Part shown: positions 38,301 to 53,300 of the stretch, piece after piece
Layout of the letters: the number at the start of each line of letters is the position of its first letter
Position numbering within the stretch: position 1 is the first letter of the stretch
DNA from: Mermis nigrescens
Taxonomy: Eukaryota > Nematoda > Enoplea > Mermithida > Mermithidae
Length of the DNA stretch: 64,000 nucleotides
Assembly: GCA_036768485.1 (NCBI GenBank)
Contig: JAVLUZ010000226.1
Span: 1 to 64,000, forward strand
Direction of reading: 5' to 3'
Program-made: the position numbers and the translations under genes
The notes under the pieces: generated by a model
What the model saw: only the letters and a program-made list of their open reading frames with translations
What the model was told of the DNA's origin: nothing
Database searches by the model: none

Positions 38301-41300
38301 AGTACTCGTATAAACACGGAACTTTAATAGAAAAAGAAAATGTATCAAAATTTAAAATGATGCATATCAAAGATAGCTGAGATACGCAAATATTTCGAGC
38401 TGATCGCATTATCTGAGGTGAAAAAATACACGCCGTATGCATTAAGCCGGGTAGTTTAACACGCAGGCATAGGCCCATGGATGAAATCGGCTGTACGCAT
38501 TACGCATTAACCGAGTACGCATTATCCCATGCTATTGCCTTATGTTTTACATGGCCTTTCGGTCCGGACCTAGCAATACTGTACGCATTATGCGAGAAAA
38601 CGCATTATCCGGCGTACGCATTATCGAAGTTCGACTGTACTTTCAATTAGTGAGCATTGTTTAAGTGCGTAGGAATCCTTATCAAATGCATAGCTTTCGA
38701 AAAAGCAAGCGAGAACATTACACGCTGTTCAAAAAATTAATACGTTAAGGATGAACGCATGGAAAACGGCAATTAGGATCAGAGATGGTTTTTCTATTCA
38801 GTTTTCTGAGATCCATTCGTACTTTTAGAAAATCAAAGACCAAGCGTCAAAAACTAGTACAAAATAGAGAATATTTATGTAATTTTGTCAACATTCAGTA
38901 TAAGGTTCAGTTAATCCCCCAAATATGTGCGTGCCTTACCAGAATATTCCAGGTCAAAGTAAGATATACATAATAGCTTTTCTATTCTTTCATGGTACAT
39001 AAGACATAACTATAATAATGTCATTACAAAGGTGCTAAAAACTGATACGTTTCACTTGGAGAGCGAAACCTATGTTATGTATGTATGTATACTGTGGCTT
39101 TAGCTTAAAAAAATCCCCGCTATGCTCTTGGGCGACCGAAAAGTGCACATTTATTATTTACATACATATGTAATATTAAGATACGTAAATCACTGTTTTT
39201 TATTTTGTTCAAGGTCCGTTTGTACATGTACAAAGATGGTACCAAAAAGTCTTTGTACAGTCTGTACATAGCAAATGTTAATGCAGCATAATATATGCAG
39301 TACCTATGCATTCTATGTAGTATGTGAATAATAAATACACATGTTTTTACCCGTGACTATAAAAATTACAAAAATCTATCAAAACAGCATAAATCATCGG
39401 CTATTCTGGGATTTTTTACGTTTTCATACAGATATTTTGCTTTTCTGATGTCAGATACAGATGTAGATAGTTTAGATAGCTGAATTTACGCGGAACGTCA
39501 AGAATCCTATTAAAACTTTCTAAAACACAATTTTGGAGCTCTCTAATGATCAGCAAAAGAGAAATTGCGAAACTGATTTAAAACTACTTTCTCATCATTC
39601 CCATGACATTCAAATAAAGTTTAGACTGAATGGACAAGATAGCAATGCCTAAAACAGAAGAATTAGTGTGAAATTGAGAGGGACTAAAATATTTTGGCTG
39701 ATTCAAATATAAAAGAAAATGCTAGAACTTTGTAAAGACAAATAAAACATTTGCTATTTTTGACATTCAAACTTGATTTTTGATGTTATAGAAAAACACA
39801 GAACAAATCATATTATGGATCTTATACTTATGAATATGAAAGTTATTTCGACGCAAAGTACAGCAAATCGCAGTAAGTTTCTGATATTTCTACTCATTTT
39901 ATTCCCAAAAATTTTTGTACATGTATATACACAGACGGTGCCGAAAATTCTTTGCAGATCCGGAAAAATCTTTGCCGAATACAAAAAAAACAACGACGTA
40001 AACGTATCAGTCTGGCAAATGTCATAAAAAAGCGGAAATTCTACAACTTTTTCAACTTTAGGAAAAAACGAAGATCGAAAAAAGCCTTAGATGTTATTTT
40101 TAAGTAAAAAAGTCAACTTATGCTAAATAACAAAGTCTGAGATGTACTGAACAGCCACTGGTCTCAAATCCTGAAGCGCCCAACGAAGTATGTAAGAGAT
40201 CTACATACCACGATAAGAGTCAGCGTCACGTGTTTACGAAAATAATGACAAAGACATACTAAATTTGAAGAATTCTAGAAGGAGGGAAATTTTGAGAGAT
40301 ATTTCGATTTATGCTTACAAAAGTATGAAAATATTTAGATTTAATCTTTATATTTTATTTTTATCTTTTATTTATTCCATTTATATTTTATTTAACATAA
40401 TAATATTTTTTATTTTATTTTTTCAATATTTTTTATAACCAATATTAATGATTATGCAAAATAAACTTTTAAAAATGAAGTGCATGATCACCTGAGTTGT
40501 TTTACCGCACCCAGTTTCGCCCCGTATCAAAACCACAGGATTTTGCTGGATGGCGGACAGAATCGATTCGCGGAAATTAAATACTGGCAATTCAGCTCTG
40601 CTATTAAGCATATCAGTCAATGCCCCATCGCCCATCATTCGTTGTTCTCGCTCTTGGAAAAACTCTTCGCTGATTTGAGCCAAATTCTTCTTAAAACGAT
40701 ATTCATAATGAGTAACAACCGTGCATGCACAGCATGGTAATTCTCGGGGGAAACTTTGGCCTTTTTTACATAGCTCAATAAAGGTGCATACGCGTCAAAA
40801 ACGTATTTCAAGAGCGTAAAATATAAAAATTACCGAAAATATCTGTCGGAAAAATTCGTTTAAATTCCGAAAATGAGTCTGTGGCGCGAAGCGCTACAAT
40901 TTTGACACATTTCAGCGAACAGATAGTTTAAAACACTTAAAACAGCACCTTTTCTGTGAATTTTGAATTTTTTAGAAAATCGCGATATTCTAATTGGAAA
41001 GAGAAAAAACCGGGGGAGGTGAAAATTTGTCCAAGATCATGTGTGGTAACAACGTTTTTTTCAGTACAGCGCCAATTTTTCTTAGCATGAAATGGCTCAC
41101 ATTCGCGCACTACTTTTTTAATTTGTTAAACGTGCAATGCCAGTGACGAGTGTCCCTGTTTTACAAATACAACATAGCTGTACTTGATACAGCAACGATA
41201 TTCGCCACACACGCTCACTGGGGCATAGGTGCGCAAGGTCAAACTTTTAGGGGGAAGGCGAAAACCAAAAATTGCTAGATAGCTACATATGTGCTTCGTA

Positions 41301-44300
41301 AAAACGTTTCTATAGTCCTTTTGGGGTCAGAAAATTAGCTACATATAAAGCCTTTTTGGTCCCAGAAAACTAGCTATATAGCCTTTTTCATTCACAAGCA
41401 TAGCTATATAGCCTTTTTGGACAATTAATAGCTGCATATTAATCCCTTTTAGAGTCGAAAAATGGCTATATATCTTTTTGAAACTCAGAAAAGACAACTA
41501 AATAGCATTTCTTAGCTCAAAAATGACTATATGACTAGTTTTCTGAGCCAAAAAAGGCTGTATAGCAAATTTTCTGAGCCCAAAAGAGGCTTACAGCAAT
41601 GTTTTTCGGCAAAAATCGCTGTATAGCAATCAGTTTTTCGAAGCTCGGGGACCCTGCCCCTCACCCCCATGCTCATGTATGCACTGGATATGAGAGGAGG
41701 TATCCCCCGGCAGGACTTTTGAGAAACTTAACCCCCCCCCTCAGACCATCTCGGACCAAAACCGACTACTTGAACCATGAAAAACCGTCAAATGACATCT
41801 AACAGTGTAATTTCAAGTTGTACATGAACTTATTTTACGAGCACTAAACTGTTCAATTCATTCATCCAAATATTTTTCTTGAGTTATTTTGTATATATTT
41901 GATGTTACATGTCATTAAATTGCCGCTATTGTTACTGTTTTAATGCAAATGTATCCACAAATATTCATGAAAAATAAAATACAACCAATTAAGTACAAGA
42001 ATTTGACATTAAATAGGTAAGAAAAGTACTTATGTATTTACCCCCAGGAACTCGGTTCAACCCCTCCCTGAGCTTTTGACCGTGTGCATGTATAATATTC
42101 GCAGAACAGCATTTTGTTTGCGATTGCTACTGTCAGTACCTACAACCAGATTTTAACAAACCAATAAATTTATGCTAAATCACAATTATTGTCTGTCAAA
42201 TTTTCTCTGGACTCAAAAAGTTAGCAACCGAATCATATAACAAACACCACAGCGCTTATACTTTGAATTATAACATAAACATAAATCAGCTAATTTTGTT
42301 TTCAAACAGAAAACGGAGCTATGTAAGGTGCTTGAAATCTTCTGAAATGAGGGCGAAATATGTGAATGTGACATATGCTTCAGCTTGCACAAAAAAATGC
42401 AGTGTTCAAACTGTGCGCTTGGAGATAAATAAACAAACTACGAAAACTATTCGTAATTTTTGCTGAAAACGAGTTAAAAAGTGTTGAAATTATTGTATAC
42501 TTTTGCCCGGAAAAGTCATGCACATCATTCTAATCATACATGCACACGGTTCAAAGTTCTAAGAAGGGCTAAACCGAGTTTCCTTGGGGGAGAGGGGCGA
42601 TTAATGATAATTTTTCCTCCTAATCATACCGCTAAAAGGATAAATTTAGCTTAATTTTCTGGATATTTTGTCGTTCCTTACCCTCCCCCTCATAAACCGT
42701 AAAAACGTTTTATTTAATTCATTGTTTTTTACTCTTATTGAATATTCGTGATTAAGTTTGCATAAAATCAAATGATAATAAGAACGATGGAATGATTTGG
42801 ACTAGAGGTGCACCGGTGCCGCTTTTTTTGCCAGTGCCAGTTCCAATATAGTGCTATACTTTGTGTATGAGAATTATGTTTAAGGGGGCGGGGGTTTAAG
42901 TGGCAATAAAGCAGCTGTTTCGTAATGCGAATATGTACATACATTGTACATAAGTTGATATATCATTTTTGTCCATGTTCACGTAAGATTCATCAGCTTT
43001 TGCCATGATAGGCTTTCTCTTATTTTCATTTTTTCACCGCATATTGACGATGCATAGCATGAAAATTCCAAGTGCGGGCTAGTCAAAAATTTTTTAAATA
43101 CTACCTTTAGTTGGGCTGGGCACAAAAGAATGGGTAGTTAGTTAGCTATGCTCTTAAGACAAAATTTTTATTTTTGTTACTAAAAATTCTCATTAAAATA
43201 TAAAATTATGCTAAAAAATGACTATTTAGAACGAAGGATTGAAAAAAATTGATGTGCTTGAGCCAACAGATCAGTGAAAAGCGTAGAAAATTAGATTTTC
43301 TAAAACTTTTTTAAAATTAAAAGTTATGCAGGAAACAGCCGAATTTTTATAGAATTGAGAGCAACTACTCTCCAGCAATCAAGCGCCCTGAAGTACTTCC
43401 CCCAAGGTGCAAGTGTGATTCTGATGGCCACAATTTTTATTACTATCACACCAGTTTCATTACAATGGTGCTAAAAACCCGAGAATTGAGTACAGTAACA
43501 AAGCGGGATGAAATTGTACATGCGAACAAACATTTTTCATTGAAATTATGACAACCTATTCAGATTTGTTCCCGAAAAAAGTATTACATCTAATCATTAA
43601 CCGAAAAATGAAATAAAATATAGATGTAAAAACAAACTGGCTTACAAAAAAAGATGGAAATAATCAAACAAATTCATTTTACCGTAGCATACGGTCCTTC
43701 ATCGATGTTGATGGACATCCAGGGATGCCAATTTTGAGAGGGCGGTGACCAGGCTATGATGTTAACGCCTGAACGCCTTGAAGGCTCGTACTGTTCTAAC
43801 TGCTGATTCACGAGCAACGAAGTAGGCATGGACGGGTCTTGTGGCTTAAAACGACATGAAAAAGTCATTAAAAACTACCTAAGTTGAAGAAATATGTATT
43901 AAAAAAACAAAGCGATGAATTTAAATTTTGCGAAAATTTACCGAAATCAAGTTCATTTAAATTATGAATGCTTACTTATTACAACATTTTAACATATACA
44001 CCGGTGACATGTACAAACGTATGCTAAGTCAGTTAAATAATACACGTACATATGTAACTTTAATAAAAATTAGGGAAGTCCTGGGGCAGGCTTTTTAGCC
44101 GGGGCCGGGGCTGGGGCAAGATGTTATGCATACTAACGTATGCTGACCCTATAAGTCTACACTTAAAATTATTTACGGTACTTTTTTATATTAGTACTTA
44201 ATCATATAATCGTGAAAAGGGGATTAATTTCAGGTTTCTCACCGTATAATTGCATTAAATTAAAAGCTTAAGAAGTTAAAAAACGTTTTGAAAAATATCA

Positions 44301-47300
44301 ATTATGTACGTGATACTGAATCAGTCCGATTAAATGACCATTACTAGCGAAAAATCATATATAAATGTGCAACTGTCTTCAGATTTTTAAAACATCATGA
44401 CTGATTTCCGGGGAAGAAAGAATTGCGACGTAATTTTGAAGTTCTAAATAGAATACCAATATCTCTTGAGATCTAAGCTCTCTATTAATGAATGATGTCA
44501 GTTTTTAAGAAAAATAGAAATTTTTTGTGATGCTATGTGCTCGTCATTTTATTTATGGTAAAGATTGATTTTTCCGCTTAGAAGCCGAACAAAGTATAGG
44601 CATTTCAGTTCAAATCAGGGGTGGATTTAAGCGAGGGGCGGCCGCCCCCATTGTCCAAAAATATTTGGCGAGATTTTTCAAATTTTTTCGGCGCTCGGAG
44701 CCGGATAATACCTATTAATGACATTTATGTATTTAATTTCTTGGCGACCTGGAATCCATTGCCCGCTCATGTAATAGGTTTCAAAACAATTTTAACAGCA
44801 AAAACAGCTATATTATCATAGTTTTCTTCTATTTTCAATCAAAAATTTTCGATGCTTAGCATCAAATGCTACAAATACAGAAAATCAAGCAGTTAGTCAT
44901 GCTTCTAGACGTCCATCCACCTAAATTTAAAAAATTTTCCAGAGCATCGCGCCAGATGTTTGCTAAAGTCAAAGAAATATACGTATTTTTTCGCACAAAA
45001 TTTTCGAAAATTTCAAAATTTTATGAAAATTTTGCGTCAAAAGCAGTGTTTTTTTTGTACCAGGTCCATTTATGCAAAGACGGTCCCTAAAAGTCTTTGT
45101 ACATTTTGTACACACAGATTTTTAGTTACTATAATATGGTACAGTAGCGATTTTAGTGCGGCAAAAACAGAGTTTTCCGACTTTTGGTAGTGTATTTTAG
45201 TTAAGTTCTGGGTTTCTGAGGGCAAACATCACTAATAAACGTCTCAAAATGGCGCGAAGCGCAATTGCAATTTCTGACATTATAAAGATAAATAGAACAC
45301 ACAATTACTCCTTTGCCGAAAAATCGCGAATTTTAAACCATTATTGCAGTTTTTGTCTTCCCAAAAATCTTTTTATGTACATGTTCAAAGACGGTCCCCA
45401 AAAGTCTTTGTATGTACATTGGGAAAAATCTTTGCCGAATACAAGAAAAAACTGGTTCAAAGCAGTGATCGTACGGGGACCCCGACCCCGAAAAACCCCG
45501 GCCTAAACCACGACCCCGACCCCCGACCGGGGGCATGATTTTTCGAGTCGGGGTTGAACCTTTTTTCGGGGTTGAAATATAGCATTTTATTTGTTGGTAC
45601 ATAGAAGAATGTATAAATAGAAATTAAATTCGGAATAAGGGCGATTCATTCACCAGCAAAATTAACATGTTAAACTCGACACTCGAGATATTTCATAAAA
45701 AGTACGCCTGGTCGCCATGTTGTTAAGACGTACATACATGTTCGCATATTTTCCATTATGAAGTGCGCCGAAATTACTGCGGAATCATAGGCGTAGCCGG
45801 GGGGAATGGAGGCACATGCCCCCCAGAATTTTTCAGAAATTATGTTGATTTTCCTGGCGCAATGTGTCCAGAACATTGAGTTTAAAAAGGCACAAACGTC
45901 AAAATTTTCCGGCACTTCGCGCCGAGTCATTATTATTTATTGTTATACAAATTAGAGCTGTGCCGGGGCCAGGCCCCGGCCCCGGCCCCGGCGCCGGGGC
46001 CAGGCTGGCCCCGGCACCGGGGCCGGGGCCAATGTTGGAGTTGATTATAATGTAGAAAATTGATAATGTTTTGGGCAGATTTACCTACAAACTCAATTTC
46101 AAGCAAACCACAGATCTTGCTAATTCAAATTTTTATTTCACTTTGTCAGATTGGTGCAAAGTTCTAGTTAATAATCAAAATTGACATATTTTAAATTGCA
46201 ATTCATATAGACGAGCATTTCCAGCTTGCTTGGTAGCAGACAGCTACGTCTATCAGAACAAATAGAATAATAAGCCTAAAAAAGTGCAAAGTAAAGCACA
46301 TTGAAAAACGCATCCAAGTCAGAGGAGTTAAATCCATACATGGGCAGCTCAAAAATTCTAGGGGGTCCAAAATTTTTCAAAGTCAAAAAGTGCCTGATAA
46401 TATATGGTAGAGCGAAAAAACACCGTTTTCTCGCGTTTCTCAATGAGAGCTATCCATTAGCATCAAAAAACCGCAGAAAAACAGAAACAATTTTGAAAAT
46501 CAATTTCTGGGGGGTCTAGCGGATTTTTTTGGGGGGGGGAGAATGTGAATTCTGGGGGGTCATCCTCCGATGCCCATGTTCTGTTATATTTTGTAATCCC
46601 AGCAAATATTAACGCTTGACGTGCATATCTACAAGCAAGAATATATGCATAGGTACATATAAGGGGTAGGGCAGGGTCGTACTATGAGCATGGTAAAGCA
46701 CGCTATTATTGGCCCCGGCCAGGCCCAGCCCCGGCCCCGGCACCGGGGCCTAGGCCCCGGCCCCGGCCCCGGCAAAAAAGGCGGCCCCGGCACAGCTCTA
46801 ATACAAATCCAATGAATTTAAAAGCTTGAATCTGTTGAAATAATCCAGCACTTCGCAGCACTTTAGTGATTTAATGCACTATTAGTCCATTGAATGAAAC
46901 TGCACATGCTTGTTGAACATAATAGTAAAAGTGCGAAAATGTTTGCGTACCAATTTGTCTATTCTCTGCTTTGTTTATCTTTCTTTACAAGGACACAATT
47001 CAATTTTAAATGAATGGAATGGCCAAATTTTCTTGTGTTTTTGCGCATTTTCTGTTTTCTGAACTAGTTAATAAGAAGGCCACAAATGGGCCTGAAAATG
47101 GTAAGAACAAAATTCTCATTGATACATCTTTCAATGACTTATTGGTTGCGACCCGTTGCTGCGCTACATACTTAGCAGAGGTCGAAAAACGCATTTCAGC
47201 TCAGAAGTTTTGTGCAGTGTAGGGTTTCATCAATTTTAAGTTTTTTTGGACTTAATTCAGAACCGAGATTTTGCCAATTTGCGAAGATTTTAACTTTACT

Positions 47301-50300
47301 AATTAAATATTAGAGTACTTTTTTACAAAATTTTCGGGGGTTCTGCTCTGGACCTCGCTGGGGGCGCTTGAGCGCGCCACCCCAGACCCTCAGCCGACCA
47401 ATCTCGTTCAACATGTTGAAAGAGATTTTCAGGAGGACAGAAAAGGTAAAAGGATTTGGAATTTTTAAAAATTTTCGGCGCTTCGCGCCGCAAGTAGTTT
47501 ATCTGTTCTGTATAATTTAAGCGGTACAAATTGAGTTTAAAGAGTAAAAACGTCAAAATTTTCCTGCGCTTAGCACCGCCGATTATTGTCTTAGGGCGGT
47601 AAAATATGACTGAATTTCTTATTGCTTTGCGCCACTTACATATGATTTCCGAACTGTTTGTCAATAAAAAGGCGTAAATTCTACATGAAAAGGGTAACAA
47701 TTTCGAAAATTTTCGGCGCTTCGCGCCATTGGCTCCTCTACAATCATTGCGCCATAGAAAACCGTTATGAAAAAACTGCGGAAGAATACGAAAAAGCGAG
47801 AGCGATCAGTGATTAAAATTGAAAGTAATGCTAAATTGCTAAAACCATGTTTGAACTTGGAATGAAAATAAAATGTTGAACGTAACCAGCTTTATTAGTA
47901 TGCTCTACAAACAAGTGATGGTATCGTTTTTATCCTTTTCAAATTGGTATGTAATCATGCAATGCTAATTGTTAATCTTCAACCCCGACCCCGACCCCGA
48001 AAACCGGGGTTTTCCATCCCCGACCCCGATCGGGGGTGAAAATCTGACCCCGCACGATCACTGGTTCAAAGTGGTTTTAAGTACAAGTATACAAAGTAAA
48101 ACTTCGAAAAGGCGCTATTCCGCACGTGAAGAGCAAATTTTCGGACCTATGTATTTTTGACTGTTTTTGGAAAATATGGGGAACCGCCTACCCCCTTAGG
48201 AAAATCCTAGATCCGCCACTGGTTCAAAGCATGTATTTTTATGTTTAAATTGTCATTTTTTTGTTCCAATTTCCACTTTAAAAGTTCACTAATTTCCAGT
48301 GAAAGACTGTTAATTTATCTATTCATTATATATAGTGCAATTCTTGGATTTGAGACTCCCGATTCTACATTTTCTCTTCCGAATTAGTCGTGATTTCCAA
48401 CTGTACTCAGCCATTAAAATCATGGACGTACAAATTTTAAACATATTTTTCTTGCCAAAATTCTGGCTGATGCGATAAATATTCCCGACAACAGAACCTT
48501 GATTTTTAAGAAATTCCTCAAAATTGTGAATTACTAAGCAATATGTACATACATATATATGATTTTAGGTCAGAGCACCAAGAACTGCGATCACAGCATC
48601 GAATCTCGCCTCCTTAAGCCGATCTTTTAATTATTTTTATGCATTACGTCTGTCCAGTGTTAAAAGATCATCGATTTTCATTAATAAGATATGACAGATT
48701 AGAAAAAAATTCATTCGTCATCCGATTTAGGCTATTTATGTATTTCGAGATGGACTATAAAATTAATAAATAAATCATAAATGTATCAATGATATAATAA
48801 TATTGATATTAATAATATAAATTAATAGATTTATTATTAACTAATTCAAAAGTGAAGCGAATACGCTGAATTTAAATTGCTTGAGTTGGGTCCAAATCTA
48901 CATTTGAGCTATAGAAACAATTTAACGATCAAATTTTGCCATTTGAATTCGTCAGTACTCTGAAATATACATTTCTTTAGTTTCTCATAATTTCCTAGAT
49001 TGGTTTTAAAAGAAAATCTTAGGAGTTTTGCAATTAATTATAAATGTTTTAGCCCCGGCCCGAAACAAGCCTTGCCCCGGCCAGGGGCCGGGGCTTAGGA
49101 CATCCTTAAAAAAAATTTATCAAAATGAAACCAATTTTGATTTTAATTTTTCACCAAAATATCATTCGGCAGAAAACAAATTTAGTTTTTCAGTACACAT
49201 AAGAATTCTGCAGAGCAAGGAAGCGATTTCTTCTAAAAGCTTGCAAAGAATAAAGAAGCACTATTTTTTGACATAAAATAGATAAAAATGTGGAAAAAAG
49301 AGAAAAATATAAAAGCGGGGCTAAAGAAAATTAGGAATTTGAGACAATTTTGGATAGAATAAATCAATAAATCATACATGAGCAAGGGGGTGAACCCCTG
49401 AGCTTTGAAAAAGTGATAGCTATACCGCGATTTTGGCCTAAAAAACTATTGCTGGATAGCCTTTTTCGGGCTCAGAAAATTAACCATACAGCCTTTTAGC
49501 GCTTAGAAAACTAGCTATATAGTCTTTTTTGAGCGAAGAAATGCTATTTAATCGTCTTTTCAGAGTTTCAAAAGGATGCATAGCTATTTTCTCGACTTCA
49601 AAAAGGAATTAATAGCTATTTTTAGCCCAAAAAGGCTATATAGCTGTTTTTGAATCCATATAGGCTATATAGCTAGTTTTCTGAGACCAAAAAGCTATAC
49701 AGATAATTTTCTGACCCCGAAAGGACTATAGAGCCGTTTTCACGAAGCACTAGCTATCTATCAGTTTTTGGTTTTCACCCCTGAAAGTTTGACCTGTAAT
49801 AAATACTTATTTAAATATACTAACCTAAATAAAGCCGTACGTTTGATGATGTCGGTGTAAATATATGTACCTATTGTCTATTTTCTAACAGCTAAATTCG
49901 AAACAAACTCTATTAGGTACCTGCGGTACAGGCTCTACGCCGACTTTCGCCAAATAATCCGCAATACTTTCATCCAACTCATGATTAACGGTCAAGCCGA
50001 ACTCAGGAATCTACAAAATCAAAAATAGGCTATTACATCCCAAAACGATTATTTTTGGGAATTGATACACGAATTCAGTGAGGCGTCAAAGAAATGATTC
50101 ATCATTTACGGACTATAAATAAAATTTGAATAATAATCCACCAATCTGCAAAATTTATTTAAAATAAGGCTTTGTCTACGGACTCAAAAAAATGAATTTT
50201 ACTTTAGACATTTTTTCGCATCATAAAATTAGTTGAATTTTCAACGAGTTGTGAACAAGAATTCAGTCTCATCGACATTTCAGCGTAAATAAGATAAAAG

Positions 50301-53300
50301 ATAAAAATTCGTTGGTTCTGTCCAGGTATATGTATCCTTCATTTAATCTGATCGCTTAATTTAACCGAAATTTTTACAAATTCATTTTCCATATGCTTTA
50401 ATCTTATATAGTTGTACATATGTACATTACATATGTATAAACAAACAAGAGTACAATTTGATATGTAAGCAGATTACAACTTTCTAACTTTGTGAAGGAT
50501 AAAAACATGGTTTAAAGATTAATGCAGGATAAGACATGTATATATAGCATAACGATGATGTCGATAACAGCCCGATATTACGACATGCTAACATGCTATA
50601 AATATCTTAACTTAAAAATAAGCAAAAATAAATAATATTTCACACATGCACACTGCGGGGAATGGGGTGTATCCCCCTATCACAACTTTTGAAAGGCATA
50701 CCCCCCTTAGGCCATTCGCAGACAAAAACATATTGTTGGAATTATGAAAGAGCGCCAAGCGATGCCCAGCAAATTAAACTGAAGTGTTTTCCAAATAATT
50801 CTCTGTCCATTCATTCATTCAGATACTTTTTGACCATTATTCTGTCCTTATTTGATAGTCCAAGTCATTTCATCGTTCTTATTATCATTGGTTTTCATGC
50901 AAACTTAATCAAGGATATTCAGGAAGAGTAAAATACGACGAATTAAACCATTTTTGCGGGTTATGACGGGGGGGGGTAAGGGACGACACAAATATCTAAA
51001 AAATTGACATAAGCTCATAATTTTAGCGCCATAATTAGCCATAAAAATTAATCATTTACCCTCTTACCCCAGGAAACTCGGTTTACCCTGGCCCAGAACT
51101 TTTGACCGTGTGCATGAATGTATTATTTCATTAACACTGTTAAAATATTTGCAACGTTCAATAAACAATCATTCCATACACTGTTTTATCGTGAAAGCTG
51201 CGAAACTACAGTGTATCAATAATACCTCCGTTTTCGATTTTTTCGTTTCGCCGGAATACGCCTCGATGACATTCATGTGAAATAGTTGTCTGACTACAGA
51301 TAATGCACAAGAAGCACTAGCCGACTTTTTATTAGACCCTTGCTCTCTCGCGTAAATGTCTAGAAACAGAGTGACAAAAATAGATAAAATATGTACGTAC
51401 AGGGCCGTATTTGATTGGGGTGGGGGCGGCCGCCCCTTGACTGAAAAAAATTTTGAAAGGTAAGATAATGCGCGAAAAGATGGAAAAATCGCATGTATTT
51501 GTCGTCAAATCTCAAATTTTCGGAGCTTCGTGCCGGATGTAAAGTATCTTCCATAATTGTGGCTCAAGCGCAGCAAAAAAACGATACTTTTTATAGTCTT
51601 TCGAGTGAAAAAATTAAAAAGTTCGAATTTCATGTTCTTAATGGAAAGAGAATGTCGAAAATCGTCGAAAAATGCGATTTTGCGAGTTATGTATCTCGAC
51701 AAATTTCCCGAGATATAGACCAATTTATGTTGGATCCGCCACCCCCCTTGGCCGAACGGCCTAATCCTGGATACGGTCCTGTGTACATATATACTGCATA
51801 CATATAACAAACATGCACACATAAACTGCGAAAATGGAGAAGTTATTTATTCTTATAAGATTTTCGCTGCTCGATATTTATGTATATGTTCACTTCAAAT
51901 TAACGTTTTGATTCAAAAAACACTTTAAGGATTTTTTAGTTTTCTTTAGGGAATTTCATGTCTTGTCAGTTTACGGAAAAGAATACTCAGTTACATAATT
52001 TATTTATTTCAGCCTTAGGGCTACTTACAAATTACGTACTACATGCACAACTTGTGGGCTCATTAATTCAGGAATAGGATTACATGCTAACTGCGTAGGT
52101 ATATTACTTGGCTTTTAATGCACAGTGTAATTGAAAGAGCGGCCGACCTATTGAACTACAATGTCCGTTTGCACTACGTGAAAACGAACTTTTAACACAA
52201 AAAATTTGGAAAAAAACGAGTTTGGCATACGATTTGAACTGTCTCTTTTTATCGCAAAACCCTAGGAGAAATGACCTTATGACTAGCAGACTGGCTTTGG
52301 TGCTAATACGTATGTAAGTGCAATGAACAGAGAATGTCATTTGCACGCAAGCAAATAGGGATCGTGCAAAGAAGCACATGTATTCTATGTGCAAACATTA
52401 TGCATAACTTTATCAGGATCTTTTCTATTAAATCCGCCCACCGTTTTACCACGATAGACACAGGTGTAAAATGCGAATGATTCATGGGCGTAAATAGTTT
52501 AAACTTATATTCAAAGTTTATAATAGACTTTGCAAATGATCTTAGGGACCGTTTCTAGAAGATCCCTAAAACATTCATTCGAAGCAAAATTTTAAAAAAA
52601 ATGGTGGAGCAGTGTCTTTTGTATTCGGCAAGGATTTTTCCCGATGTACAAAGACTTTTGGGGACCGTCTTTGTACATGTACAAAGATTTTAGGGAAGAC
52701 AAAAACTGCAAAAAAGGTTTAAAATTCGCAAAAATTATTGTGTGTTCTATATATCTTTATAATGTCAGAAATTGTATTTTGAAAGGAAAAATGTCAAATT
52801 TTTCGGCGAGACGATTATTAGTGATTTTTGCCCTCAGAAACCCAAAAATTAGCTAAAATATCCTACCAAAGCTCGAACAACTCTGTTTTTGCCACACTAA
52901 AATCGCTACTGTATTATATTATAGTGCCCAAAAATTTGTGTGTACAAAATGTACAAAGACTTTTAGGGACTATCTTTGTACATGTACAAACGTACCCCGT
53001 ACAAAAAAATACTGGGTTGGAGGATCTTCTAGAAAAGGTCCTCTTATCAAAGATGACATAAAAATTAATACGAACATTCAAATCGACTCGACTTACTTCT
53101 GCCAAGTTGTCTAACGAACACGGTCATTTCGGCGATGAAACCCCTGGAAACCGAAAAATAAAACATTGACCGTTTTCGAAATAAAACGCTCAATTATGAC
53201 TTACCGCTACGAAACCAAGGAATATAGCAGATGATTCTGCTCGAGCCAAATGACTACGTCCTGGAATGAACCGCCGATGATGAAATTATGTGCACGCGTG

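Larger units (their letters stand above)
45463..48063 (+). mobile_element. family C element, perfect TSD GTTCAAAG
   Basis: Starts CAGTGATCGTACGGGG, ends CGCACGATCACTG; GTTCAAAG at 45455-45462 and 48064-48071. Nearly identical over long stretches to 14345-16061 but carries an extra 848-bp insertion. Confidence 0.92.
44616..48221 (-). mobile_element. family B element (reverse) inside E, split by two insertions
   Basis: CAGGGGTGGATTTAAGCG to CCTAGATCCGCCACTG; octamers GTTCAAAT / GTTCAAAG (7 of 8). Net length about 580 bp after removing the nested elements. Confidence 0.85.
44071..49108. mobile_element. family E element, outermost shell of a nested stack
   Basis: Ends TAGGGAAGTCCTGGGGCAGG and CCCCGGGGC-type ...GGGCTTAGGACATCCTTA as approximate inverted repeats; flanks ATAAAAAT / AAAAAAAT (7 of 8). 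Net length about 1.4 kb without the insertions. Confidence 0.6.

Noticed and set aside
45940..46810. GC-rich block taken as a CpG island or promoter.
   Set aside because: It is the CCGG-rich end structure of the family D transposon.
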